Notes: generated by a model from the letters alone, not told the origin. A DNA stretch of 10,715 nt from Nitrososphaerota archaeon (GCA_029785685.1 JAFLZE010000031.1:1-10715), one strand, 5' to 3'; counted from the first letter of the stretch, positions 1 through 5,299 are shown. Translations and numbers: made by a program.

Positions 1-208
1 CCGCCTCAGGCCCCTTCGCTTCCCTTTTGTCGTCGGAGGATATCAAGTCTTAAAAAAGTGGCTGTCATATCACGAGTATCGGCTTATATCGGCGAAACCC
101 GACCTCCTTTATCCAGGAGTCCCCCCAAGGGGATCATTGGGAAGAGCGGGAGAGGGCAACGCCGAGGGAAGTCCAATGGGAATTCAGCACCCGACCAGAT
201 GGAAGAAG
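1..208. other. No gene seen; probably 5' part of intron
   Basis: No convincing coding frame. The stretch has short GC-rich inverted segments, for example CTCC/GGAG around 111-119 and CCCC/GGGG around 122-133, which could be paired regions of the intron core. No 23S exon sequence expected upstream of position 2500 (the helix ending in GGCACCU) is present, so the 5' splice site must lie before the window, unless the assembly joins unrelated DNA here. Confidence 0.3.
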
Positions 209-352
209 TCATTCGATGACGCCGTGAATGGCGTCCCAACAGCAGCACATATCGAGCTTGCAGGCAGGGCAGTCGACAGCGGAGGGGGCCTCACGGCACT
301 CTTCCTGGGCGCAGCCGCAGTCTGCACAGCGCATAACAAATCTCGCTGCCAT
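209..352 (-). CDS. Small cysteine-rich, probably zinc-binding protein (47 aa)
   Basis: The minus-strand frame starts with ATG at 352 and ends at TGA 211-209. The protein has nine cysteines in 47 residues: Cys9, Cys12 and Cys14 (CADCGC), Cys19, Cys28 and Cys31 (CPAC), and Cys36-38 (CCCW). Two CxxC pairs 16 residues apart suggest a zinc ribbon or knuckle. A second in-frame ATG at 334 would give 41 residues and keep every cysteine. A TATA-like stretch on the minus strand at 382-375 sits about 26 bases before the first ATG and there is no ribosome-binding site, as expected for a leaderless archaeal transcript. Small cysteine-rich proteins of this kind are frequent in archaea, but I recognise no named family. 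It runs antisense to the rRNA, inside what appears to be the intron. The spacing of the cysteines is the main argument that it is real. Confidence 0.5.
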   Translation of the reverse strand: MAARFVMRCADCGCAQEECREAPSAVDCPACKLDMCCCWDAIHGVIE

Positions 353-459
353 GACAGGGACGCCACAGCTTCGTCTAATACGACTTTCATCTGATTGGAA
401 ACGCAGGTTCGGTCAGGCATCACCGCGGATGGCATGCGCAGATTCAGGGAGGGCGCGCC

Positions 460-564
460 TCAGAGGTGCGCGAGGATAGGATACACGGCGAGCAGCATTA
501 TCGCCAGCATGGCGACGATGAGGACCGCCGCGGCCAGGGCAAAGAACTTGCTCGTCCTGTCCAT
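460..564 (-). CDS. Small single-helix membrane peptide (34 aa)
   Basis: The minus-strand frame starts with ATG at 564 and ends at TGA 462-460. The sequence opens MDRTSKFF, carries one hydrophobic helix (about residues 7-28, rich in Ala, Val, Leu, Ile and Met), and ends in a short tail, YPILAHL. The basic N-terminus (Arg3, Lys6) suggests the N-terminus stays in the cytoplasm. A TATA-like sequence on the minus strand (GGTTTATT, 597-590) lies about 29 bases before the ATG, the right spacing for leaderless transcription. It follows the same orientation as the cysteine-rich gene at 209-352 and lies upstream of it, so the two could be co-expressed. No family is recognised. Short hydrophobic frames can arise by chance, so the promoter spacing and clean ends are the support. 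Confidence 0.45.
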   Translation of the reverse strand: MDRTSKFFALAAAVLIVAMLAIMLLAVYPILAHL

Positions 565-589
565 GCGCGTCTCGCCAGCGCGGCACCCA

Positions 590-597
590 ATAAACCC
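590..597 (-). promoter_or_regulatory. TATA-like box for the 34-aa peptide gene
   Basis: GGTTTATT on the minus strand, about 29 bases upstream of the ATG at 564. The distance matches the archaeal TATA-to-start spacing of a leaderless mRNA. No clear purine-rich BRE is visible. Confidence 0.35.
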
Positions 598-663
598 TGG
601 GTATGCGCAGGTCAAACATCCCGGATGCCACCGTTAAAGAGGTCCGGCCGTTCCGTTGTGACC

Positions 664-879
664 CCGTAACGACTGAGCGCGCAGAAGTGTGCGTAATGAG
701 ATGGCCACGCGGCTAGCTCGAGATCCCGCAAGGGACACATCGCGTTCCGACGCGATGCGACATGGGCGCAAGCCCGCTCGGGTGTGCCACACAAGAAACG
801 CGGCCATCATACGCCGACCCCACGAGTGCTCGTGGGTGAAGACATAGTCTAACTCCGGGCGTAAGCCTGGGTATAGTTG
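664..879 (+). other. Group I intron, 3' half, in 23S rRNA (site L2500)
   Basis: The last 65 bases fit a group I intron core. A P8-like hairpin (819-825 paired with 830-836, loop GTGC) is followed by TGAAGA (837-842) as J8/7 and CATAGTC (843-849) as the 3' strand of P7, close to the classical AUAAGA-UAUAGUC motif. A P9 hairpin follows (855-860/865-870, GTAA tetraloop), and the terminal omega-G is G879. Exon sequence resumes at C880, matching C2501 of E. coli 23S, so the insertion is after position 2500, a known group I site. Upstream are further stems: 700-706 with 802-808, 724-727/732-735 (GCAA loop), 738-744/751-757 and 764-767/772-775 (GCAA loop). The 5' P7 strand could be GACTG at 671-675, which is not certain. 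No endonuclease gene is seen. Group I introns are documented in archaeal rRNA. Confidence 0.7.
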
Positions 880-1306
<427 letters not shown>

Positions 1307-1342
1307 ATGAGGTATTCCCGGCGGAGGCGCAATGAACCCTAT

Positions 1343-1399
1343 GTGCGGCGAAACTAGCCCTACATGCTGGTAACCCGGGTTCAAATCCCGGCGACCGCA
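1343..1399 (+). other. tRNA-like sequence without a D arm; probable attachment site
   Basis: A perfect T arm is present: CCGGG (1375-1379), loop TTCAAAT, CCCGG (1387-1391). Before it is a five-pair anticodon-type stem (1354-1358 with 1366-1370) enclosing a seven-base loop CCTACAT, then a four-base variable region. Outer ends can pair (GTGCGG 1343-1348 with CCGCAC 1395-1400; as a tRNA acceptor only GCGG 1345-1348 with 1395-1398). Only four or five bases separate the acceptor-like strand from the anticodon stem, so the D arm is missing and position 33 is C rather than U. It cannot be a normal tRNA; the nominal anticodon would be TAC (Val). The 3' half of a tRNA overlapped by an integrase N-terminus is the hallmark of an SSV-type attachment site. 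Confidence 0.6.
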
Positions 1400-1604
1400 C
1401 GCTCTTCGTGGCGTGGGCAGAATCCGTTGCAGGGGCCGGGTTGGTTGTTATTTTGACAACAATCCTGTCTGCCAGGGCTTCAACCAGTTGCTCGTTGCCC
1501 ACAACGCCCTCTGTGAGGGCTCTGGCGTAGTCGCCCATCGTCTTGAAGCCGAGCTGTTGAAGGCGTTGGTTCAGGACGGCGATCTGGTCGTCAGTCATGT
1601 GCAT
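1353..1604 (-). pseudogene. SSV-type tyrosine integrase, N-terminal fragment (int(N))
   Basis: The reading frame starts at ATG 1604 (a second ATG is at 1598) and enters the tRNA-like sequence antisense, where it reads VRSPGFEPGLPA (residues 69-80). That peptide is the usual translation of a tRNA T arm read backwards in archaeal integrases. Residues 1-58 look like the helical N-terminal segment of such proteins (LNQRLQQLGFKTMGDYARAL, then ADRIVVKI). No catalytic residues (R, HxxR, Y) are present, as expected for the N-terminal piece left when the integrase gene is split at attP on insertion. Past about 1353 the frame stays open into antisense 23S rRNA, which is not coding. The matching C-terminal remnant appears to lie at 5063-5299. 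The piece is unlikely to be functional by itself. Confidence 0.65.
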
Positions 1605-1681
1605 TGAGACGGTACGCCACTTGGACAGAGATCCTTACCACAGGTGAGCGTAGGACGTCACTTATAGCCCTGGGTAACGTC

Positions 1682-1780
1682 CGCAACATAGTCTATTTAA
1701 CTGACAAAGCTGTTTGTGGGTCCTGTTGCGCAACATGTACAAACTGTGACGTCTCATGTTTTGTAGAAATTGCGCAACAT
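1682..1780 (+). repeat. Three CGCAACAT repeats, 44-47 bases apart
   Basis: CGCAACAT occurs at 1682-1689, 1729-1736 and 1773-1780. The last two share a longer TTGCGCAACATG (1726-1737 and 1770-1781), and the middle one sits in the perfect palindrome TGTTGCGCAACA (1724-1735). Even spacing in a non-coding stretch upstream of int(N) suggests protein-binding sites, such as iterons or operators. A further CGCAACAT lies at about 2519, inside a gene. Confidence 0.45.
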
Positions 1781-1792
1781 GATTAGCATCAC

Positions 1793-1813
1793 GTTAACCA
1801 CAGTTGACCACAG
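1793..1813 (+). repeat. Tandem GTTRACCACAG repeat
   Basis: GTTAACCACAG (1793-1803) and GTTGACCACAG (1803-1813) are 11-base units differing at one position, with a 10-base period, about one helical turn. ACCACAG also occurs at 1637-1643, 39 bases before the start of int(N) is reached from the right. This looks like a paired binding site near the CGCAACAT repeats. Its function is unknown. Confidence 0.4.
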
Positions 1814-1852
1814 CCGTTAAGCTCCAGAATCCTGCTATGGAGCCCTGGTAAT

Positions 1853-1996
1853 AATAACGGCAGGAGCCGCGTGGAGCGCGACCCCCGCCGGGCACAGCAC
1901 GAACCGGGCTGCGGGGTTGAACCTCCCCGAGAAGCGAGAGCGACCCCGTAGCCTCTCTGTCCGATTCGGCTGCAGTAATCCCTAGTGATTAGCGAA
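1853..1996. other. GC-rich cluster of hairpins; possible structured RNA or origin
   Basis: A dense set of inverted repeats falls in a stretch with no coding frame. These include CGCG around 1868-1880 (loop about TGGAG), CCCCGC (1883-1888) with GCGGGG (1911-1916), CGGGG (1912-1916) with CCCCG (1925-1929), GCTGCGGGG (1908-1916) with CCCCGTAGC (1944-1952, one G-U pair), and TAATC with GATTA (1976-1990). Several share the same strand and so are mutually exclusive. No match to tRNA, RNase P RNA or SRP RNA consensus could be seen. The strand is undetermined. Confidence 0.35.
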
Positions 1997-2053
1997 TATA
2001 TTTCTCACACCTGACTTTCTGTTCACTTCCCTTCGTGGGATCGGCGATAGCAA

Positions 2054-2265
2054 CTACGCAATGAAGTGGGAGCTCGGTAAATTCTTCTTGACCAGGCTGT
2101 TGTAGCGCTCTTTTGCCTTATAACGGGTAGGGCATTCGTACAGCCATCCATTTCCTAGCTGTCGTCAACGTCAGGCCTCCCCCCCTCCTCGCTGTCGAAA
2201 GGCACGAACTCGGGCAGCTCGCCGTACACGATGTGTCTGAACTCCCGCAAGCGTGGGCCTCGTAT
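2054..2265 (-). pseudogene. Frameshifted C-terminal gene remnant, unknown family
   Basis: Two minus-strand frames join into one protein-like sequence. The first (2265-2118) reads LREFRHIVYGELPEFVPFD, then TARKWMAVRMPYPL and a stop. The second, shifted by one base at about 2122-2126, continues RYKAKERYNSLVKKNLPSS HFIA to a stop at 2056-2054. There is no start codon at the 5' end: the frame is closed by TAA at 2268-2266. This is therefore the C-terminal end of a broken gene, probably from the decaying integrated element. Composition is protein-like (charged, few rare residues), but the family is not recognised. The frameshift could also be a sequencing error, although the missing N-terminus could not. 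Confidence 0.45.
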
Positions 2266-2267
2266 TT

Positions 2268-2346
2268 AGCCGCTGGTACCTGTCCTTGACCTGTGCTCGA
2301 TTAGAGAGATATGCCGCAGCTAACCGTGCTTGACCTGTCAGCGGCT
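2268..2346 (+). promoter_or_regulatory. Operator-like repeats before the RHH gene
   Basis: An inverted pair AGCCGCTG (2268-2275) and CAGCGGCT (2339-2346), and a direct pair CTTGACCTGT (2285-2294 and 2329-2338) 44 bases apart, frame the DNA just before the ATG at 2350. A TATA-like TATTTAG is at 2263-2269. Ribbon-helix-helix proteins commonly bind such paired sites and repress their own genes, so autoregulation is plausible. Confidence 0.35.
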
Positions 2347-2349
2347 ACC

Positions 2350-2505
2350 ATGGTCAAGAGATACCGCAACGTGAGCATCCCTGAGGATCTGTACGCGAAG
2401 CTGGAGAAGCTGGTGGAGTCGGAGAAGGCGGGGTACGTCAGCGTGTCGGATGCGGTGAAGGATACCTCAAGAGAGCTGCTGAGGAAGCACAAGCTGCTAC
2501 CGTGA
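2350..2505 (+). CDS. Ribbon-helix-helix DNA-binding protein (51 aa)
   Basis: The protein starts MVKRYRNVSIPEDLYAKLEK, a short basic beta strand (residues 2-9), and then two helices (about 10-22 and 29-45) separated by a GYVSVSD turn. This is the CopG/Arc/MetJ-type ribbon-helix-helix layout. Such proteins dimerise, insert the strand pair into the DNA major groove and act as repressors or antitoxins. The ATG at 2350 is preferred over one at 2311, because the extra 13 residues are not part of the fold and the upstream repeats would then sit inside the gene. The end overlaps the convergent minus-strand gene by 9 bases. Nearby operator-like repeats suggest self-control. A partner toxin is not obvious. 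Its position in the decayed element suggests an element regulator. Confidence 0.75.
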   Translation: MVKRYRNVSIPEDLYAKLEKLVESEKAGYVSVSDAVKDTSRELLRKHKLLP

Positions 2506-3468
2506 TACCTCGAAGTCTCGCAACATTGCCTGAGGAACAGCATCTGAGAAAGCAGACTTGATTTCGCCGAATTTTGGAGACAGTTCCTCAAATTTCTCCA
2601 ATTGCACAATCATTCGCTTGTAAGACGTTAGTTCTGAATAGAACAGCCTGGCCAATCCACCCACGATTGCGATGGCCAAGCCGTAAGACAGGTTGAACGC
2701 AGAGGCGATTGCAGCTACGGTGGCTAGCAAAAAGTTCGACATACGGTGTGAAGACCGACTGGCGGTGTACTCTGAGAGTGCTTTTTGCGCTTCGTATGTT
2801 ACGTCTACTCTGGCCTTTAGATATTGGATGAACTCCTTGTTACTTGCCTCTAGCTTGACAAGGCCCCTTTCGACGTACACTCTTGCAGCCGCAACTGAGT
2901 GGGTCCTCCAAAGATCCTCCTCGTCGTTGAGGAACTGACTAACTGCCTGAACGCGCTCAGTCAGCATATCATAGGCGGCAACAAAGCTCTGGTCCAGCTT
3001 CCTGAGCGCGATGCCTAGCTGCTTCTCGGCAGGGTCGAGTGTCTCCTCGTACTTGTCAGCTTGCAAGCGAGTTTGGCACTGCTCGAACAGTCTTGTGTAG
3101 ACTTGCAATACCCTCTTGTCGACCCATTTTCTTATGATGCCGTGTTTAATCGGGGCCTTGAGATACGTGATAAACCAAACTCGATATGCCCGGATCGCTC
3201 TTTGGAGCTTGGACCTTTCGCGGACTACGTCGAAGTTCTTGTCTAACAACACGAAGCCAGTGTGTTTTGTGCTAGGCGGGGGTAGGAATGTTGATGCATA
3301 GACGGCCAGATAGTAATCAGAGTCTTGAATTTGGCACGGCCAAACTTTGAGCTTTTCGCCTGGCTCTTGGTGGTTTTGAGCTATTGAACGTGCAAACGGG
3401 GGAGCATAGAAAGGCTTCCACTCATAGTTTACAGTTCTGGACGTCGGCTTGGGTTCAGTGCCCGACAA
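2497..3468 (-). CDS. Membrane-associated protein of unknown function (323 aa)
   Basis: The start is TTG at 3468, the only start codon between the upstream in-frame stop and the body of the protein; a TATA-like stretch lies about 37 bases upstream. Residues 1-75 form a Pro-rich soluble segment. Residues 80-235 are mostly helical and charged, probably coiled coil (EASNKEFIQYLKARVDVTYEA region). Two adjacent hydrophobic helices at about 244-262 and 263-278 form a hairpin with a short turn, and a charged tail follows (279-323). No signal peptide or catalytic motif is recognised. It is divergent from the Mrr gene, with 65 bases between starts, and shares an AT-rich promoter region with it, so it may belong to the same cassette. 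A membrane-attached effector or regulator is one idea; no family is assigned. Confidence 0.7.
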   Translation of the reverse strand: MSGTEPKPTSRTVNYEWKPFYAPPFARSIAQNHQEPGEKLKVWPCQIQDSDYYLAVYASTFLPPPSTKHTGFVLLDKNFDVVRERSKLQRAIRAYRVWFITYLKAPIKHGIIRKWVDKRVLQVYTRLFEQCQTRLQADKYEETLDPAEKQLGIALRKLDQSFVAAYDMLTERVQAVSQFLNDEEDLWRTHSVAAARVYVERGLVKLEASNKEFIQYLKARVDVTYEAQKALSEYTASRSSHRMSNFLLATVAAIASAFNLSYGLAIAIVGGLARLFYSELTSYKRMIVQLEKFEELSPKFGEIKSAFSDAVPQAMLRDFEVSR

Positions 3469-3499
3469 AGGTGTGAGCCATTACAATGACAGTAGAAGT

Positions 3500-3510
3500 A
3501 CCTTTTTAGA
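3500..3510. promoter_or_regulatory. Shared divergent TATA-like element
   Basis: The AT-rich CCTTTTTAGA lies about 28 bases before the TTG of the Mrr gene (3534) and, read on the other strand as TCTAAAAAGG, about 35 bases before the TTG at 3468. The 65-base divergent gap has no other TATA-like sequence, so one site, or two overlapping ones, may serve both genes. Confidence 0.4.
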
Positions 3511-3533
3511 ATCTGCTCGTAGTAGGCAAGCCG

Positions 3534-4025
3534 TTGCCTCTCCCGCCAAAAGACAACATTCGCTTGCCCGTGCTCAAAGTAATCAATGATGCTGGAGGGA
3601 GTCTTCCGATGCGAGATACATTCGAGCGGGTCAAGAAATACTACGACCAACTTACCCCAGACGACATCGCAAGCAGACTAGACTCTGGGGGCAACCGGCT
3701 AAACAACCGAATACAGTGGGCGAGACAAGACCTTGTGCTTTCGGAAGACGTTGAAAGGTCCTCATCCGGTATCTGGAAGATTACAGAGAAAGGGAAGAGG
3801 AGATTGGAAGCTGGATGGTCCTTTTGGAAGCCTGCGTATTACGCGACCCCTGCGAACAAGGGCACGCGGATACAGGTCAAGCACGCGGTCGAACCTGATC
3901 ACGTTACAGACCCGAGAGAAGCTTTGGAATTCGCGCGGCGTGAGCTGGTAGAGCAGGTCCAAGACGAAGTGCTCGAGCGGTTGCATAGCGTTGACCCAAG
4001 CAACTTCGAGAACATAATTGCCTAG
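3534..4025 (+). CDS. mrr: Mrr-family restriction endonuclease, N-terminal part, ended by in-frame TAG
   Basis: The TTG at 3534 starts the typical Mrr N-terminus (MPLPPKDNIRLPVLKVINDA). Residues 1-95 match the Mrr N-terminal winged-helix DNA-recognition domain: paired helices, NRLNNRIQWARQDL recognition region, then SSGIWKITEKGKRRLE. Residues 96-155 are a linker rich in charged helix, and DPSNFENIIA (154-163) is the first helix of the catalytic domain. The frame then meets TAG at 4023-4025 and continues without shift into the rest of the catalytic domain (4026-4421). Mrr enzymes cut modified DNA. Without the downstream part this product would bind DNA but lack the nuclease centre. A TATA-like box 28 bases upstream suggests a leaderless message. 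The TAG stands where families usually have a polar residue, and one base change from CAG would explain it. Confidence 0.85.
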   Translation: MPLPPKDNIRLPVLKVINDAGGSLPMRDTFERVKKYYDQLTPDDIASRLDSGGNRLNNRIQWARQDLVLSEDVERSSSGIWKITEKGKRRLEAGWSFWKPAYYATPANKGTRIQVKHAVEPDHVTDPREALEFARRELVEQVQDEVLERLHSVDPSNFENIIA

Positions 4026-4421
4026 CTACTTGAGACACTGGAGTACGGCAGTATTGTTGATGGAACAATCAAGGTTACCGGAAGGACCGGCGACGGAGGC
4101 ATTGATGGAGAGTGCGCGATGGACAGACTAGGCCTCTACAAAGCGAAGTTTCAGGCAAAAAGATGGAAGAACTCGGTGTCCTCCGGCGAGGTTCGCGATT
4201 TCATAGGAGCATTGACAACTGAACGTGTCGACCAGGGAATCTTCGTGACCACCTCAAGCTTCACGCCCGACGCAGTTACCACAGCGCAGAAGTCTGGCAA
4301 AGTCAAACTCATCGACGGGAAGGAGCTGGCGAGGATGATGGTGGAATCTGGGCAGGGAGTAACGAAGAAGACCTTGGACATCCCTAAGATTGACGAGGAG
4401 TACTTCAGTGGACTGACGTAG
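4026..4421 (+). pseudogene. mrr: Mrr-family restriction endonuclease, catalytic part after the TAG
   Basis: This continues in the same frame as 3534-4025. It contains the complete PD-(D/E)xK centre of the Mrr catalytic domain: GRTGDGGIDG with Asp191 (full-length numbering, TAG as 164), then FQAKRW with Gln207-x-Lys209. After these comes the conserved VRDFIGAL and GIFVTTSSFTPDA stretch and a normal end at TAG 4419-4421. The only available restart, ATG 4119 (residue 196), would leave out Asp191, so a re-initiated product should be inactive. An active enzyme needs readthrough of the TAG or the ancestral codon. Apart from the TAG the sequence is undamaged, so the mutation is recent, or the codon is read through, or it is a sequencing error. 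The end overlaps the next gene by one base. Confidence 0.8.
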
Positions 4422-5062
4422 TGGTGTCATCTACTACATTCGTTGAGCCCCTGAGAAGGCGGATGTTTGAGGTCATGACGTATCTCATCCTTGCCGGCCT
4501 CCCCGTTGCCAGCCTATTGACCAACGGTTTCCAGTTGTCTGCAGAGACGAATGTAGCACTGCTTTTCTTGCTGGCATATACAGTGCTGCTGGTCCTTCCA
4601 ATTAGCAAGTTCAAGTTGGGGCCCTCTGGATTTGAGGGCGACATCGACCGCCTGGTTAAGAATGCCCCCTCGCCACCGCCCTCGCCAACGGCGGCTCCTA
4701 TCACAAGGACCTCTGCTGTACGCTATGAAAATTTGGTGGATCCAAGAAGTGTGTTCCTGCAACTCTCAATTGACATTGAGACAAAGTTGAGAGCGATGGG
4801 AGAGCGTTCGAAAGTTCAGGGTAAACTTCCTCTGGGCAATCTCATTGAACAACTTCGCCGCAGAGAGGTACTCACGGACCCATGGCTTTTGGATGCTCTC
4901 TCGGTGTTCAGGAAGCATAGGAATGCCATTGTACACGAAGGTTCCATGCGAGACATCAATGCAGCTATTGACATTGGTAATACCGTGCTGGTTAAGCTGA
5001 ACGAGATAGAAGGCTCGGGGCCTCAAGGTTCTGTTGTGGTCCGGACTGACAGTCTGGGTTGA
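4421..5062 (+). CDS. Two-helix membrane protein with C-terminal HEPN-like domain (213 aa)
   Basis: The GTG at 4421 overlaps the Mrr stop codon by one base (TAGTG), indicating translational coupling. Two hydrophobic helices (about residues 18-36 and 44-62) anchor the protein, and a Pro/Thr-rich linker (81-100) leads to a helical domain (106-195). That domain carries FRKHRNAIVHEG with Arg167-Asn168 and His172, an RNxxxH arrangement typical of HEPN ribonucleases or of DUF4145-like HEPN relatives. HEPN proteins are frequent toxins and effectors in defence systems. Coupling to a restriction nuclease, plus membrane attachment, suggests a defence effector acting on RNA near the membrane. That is inference from motif and context: many RNxxxH helical proteins have no proven activity. 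The last residues (from about 200) may derive from fusion with flanking integrase debris. Confidence 0.7.
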   Translation: MVSSTTFVEPLRRRMFEVMTYLILAGLPVASLLTNGFQLSAETNVALLFLLAYTVLLVLPISKFKLGPSGFEGDIDRLVKNAPSPPPSPTAAPITRTSAVRYENLVDPRSVFLQLSIDIETKLRAMGERSKVQGKLPLGNLIEQLRRREVLTDPWLLDALSVFRKHRNAIVHEGSMRDINAAIDIGNTVLVKLNEIEGSGPQGSVVVRTDSLG

Positions 5063-5299
5063 TGAGTGCGCGGAGTCCCGCCTGTTCGTACACCTGCTTT
5101 AGCTTGCTTGGCGACAGATCCACGTAGTGCTTCGCAAGAACGCTCCCCGGGGCCCTGCCTGCGAATCAGACGTGCCTCCAGTCTCCCTCAAAACTGGACC
5201 TGGTTGTCCAAACGGGTTGGTTGGAATACGGTTTCACACCGCGACTCTCGAAGCGCCTCTCCGGCACTTTTCATACTCCACCCTTATGTAACCCGCTCC
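5063..5299 (-). pseudogene. Degraded tyrosine recombinase (integrase), C-terminal remnant
   Basis: The minus strand reads GRAPGSVLAKHYVDLSP (5159 downward) followed by SKLKQVYEQAGLRAL, the usual end of archaeal tyrosine recombinases; the Tyr of AKHY is the expected nucleophile. Just upstream in the same frame is VKPYSNQPVW...DWRHV, then an in-frame TGA (5168-5166). Further up another frame gives YIRVEYEKCRR. At least one frameshift and one nonsense change are present, no start exists, and the native stop has been lost at the junction with the HEPN gene at about 5062. It lies on the same strand as the int(N) piece at 1353-1604, with its C-terminus pointing inward. That is the arrangement expected of the int(C) half of a split SSV-type integrase, here truncated by deletion. 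Confidence 0.65.

Larger units (their letters stand above)
1607..2349. other. Gene-poor stretch between int(N) and the RHH gene
   Basis: This interval has no intact gene. It holds the CGCAACAT and GTTRACCACAG repeats, the GC-rich hairpin cluster and the frameshifted remnant, all listed separately, and the operator-like repeats before 2350. Between 1997 and 2053 nothing is seen. A plus-strand frame at 1604-1786 was judged non-coding. Confidence 0.5.

Noticed and set aside
137..479. Plus-strand frames of 83-85 residues in the intron
   Set aside because: No recognisable protein features; the minus-strand cysteine-rich frame explains the region better.
1354..1370. CTA within the anticodon-like loop as a suppressor or pyrrolysine tRNA that could read the Mrr TAG
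   Set aside because: CTA is not at positions 34-36 of the seven-base loop, the D arm is absent and tRNA-Pyl features are missing.
1604..1786. Plus-strand 60-residue frame with a Cys-rich end (CGSCCATCTNCDVSC)
   Set aside because: It starts with TTG, the cysteines come from the repeat-bearing sequence, and there is no promoter or recognisable fold; more likely chance.
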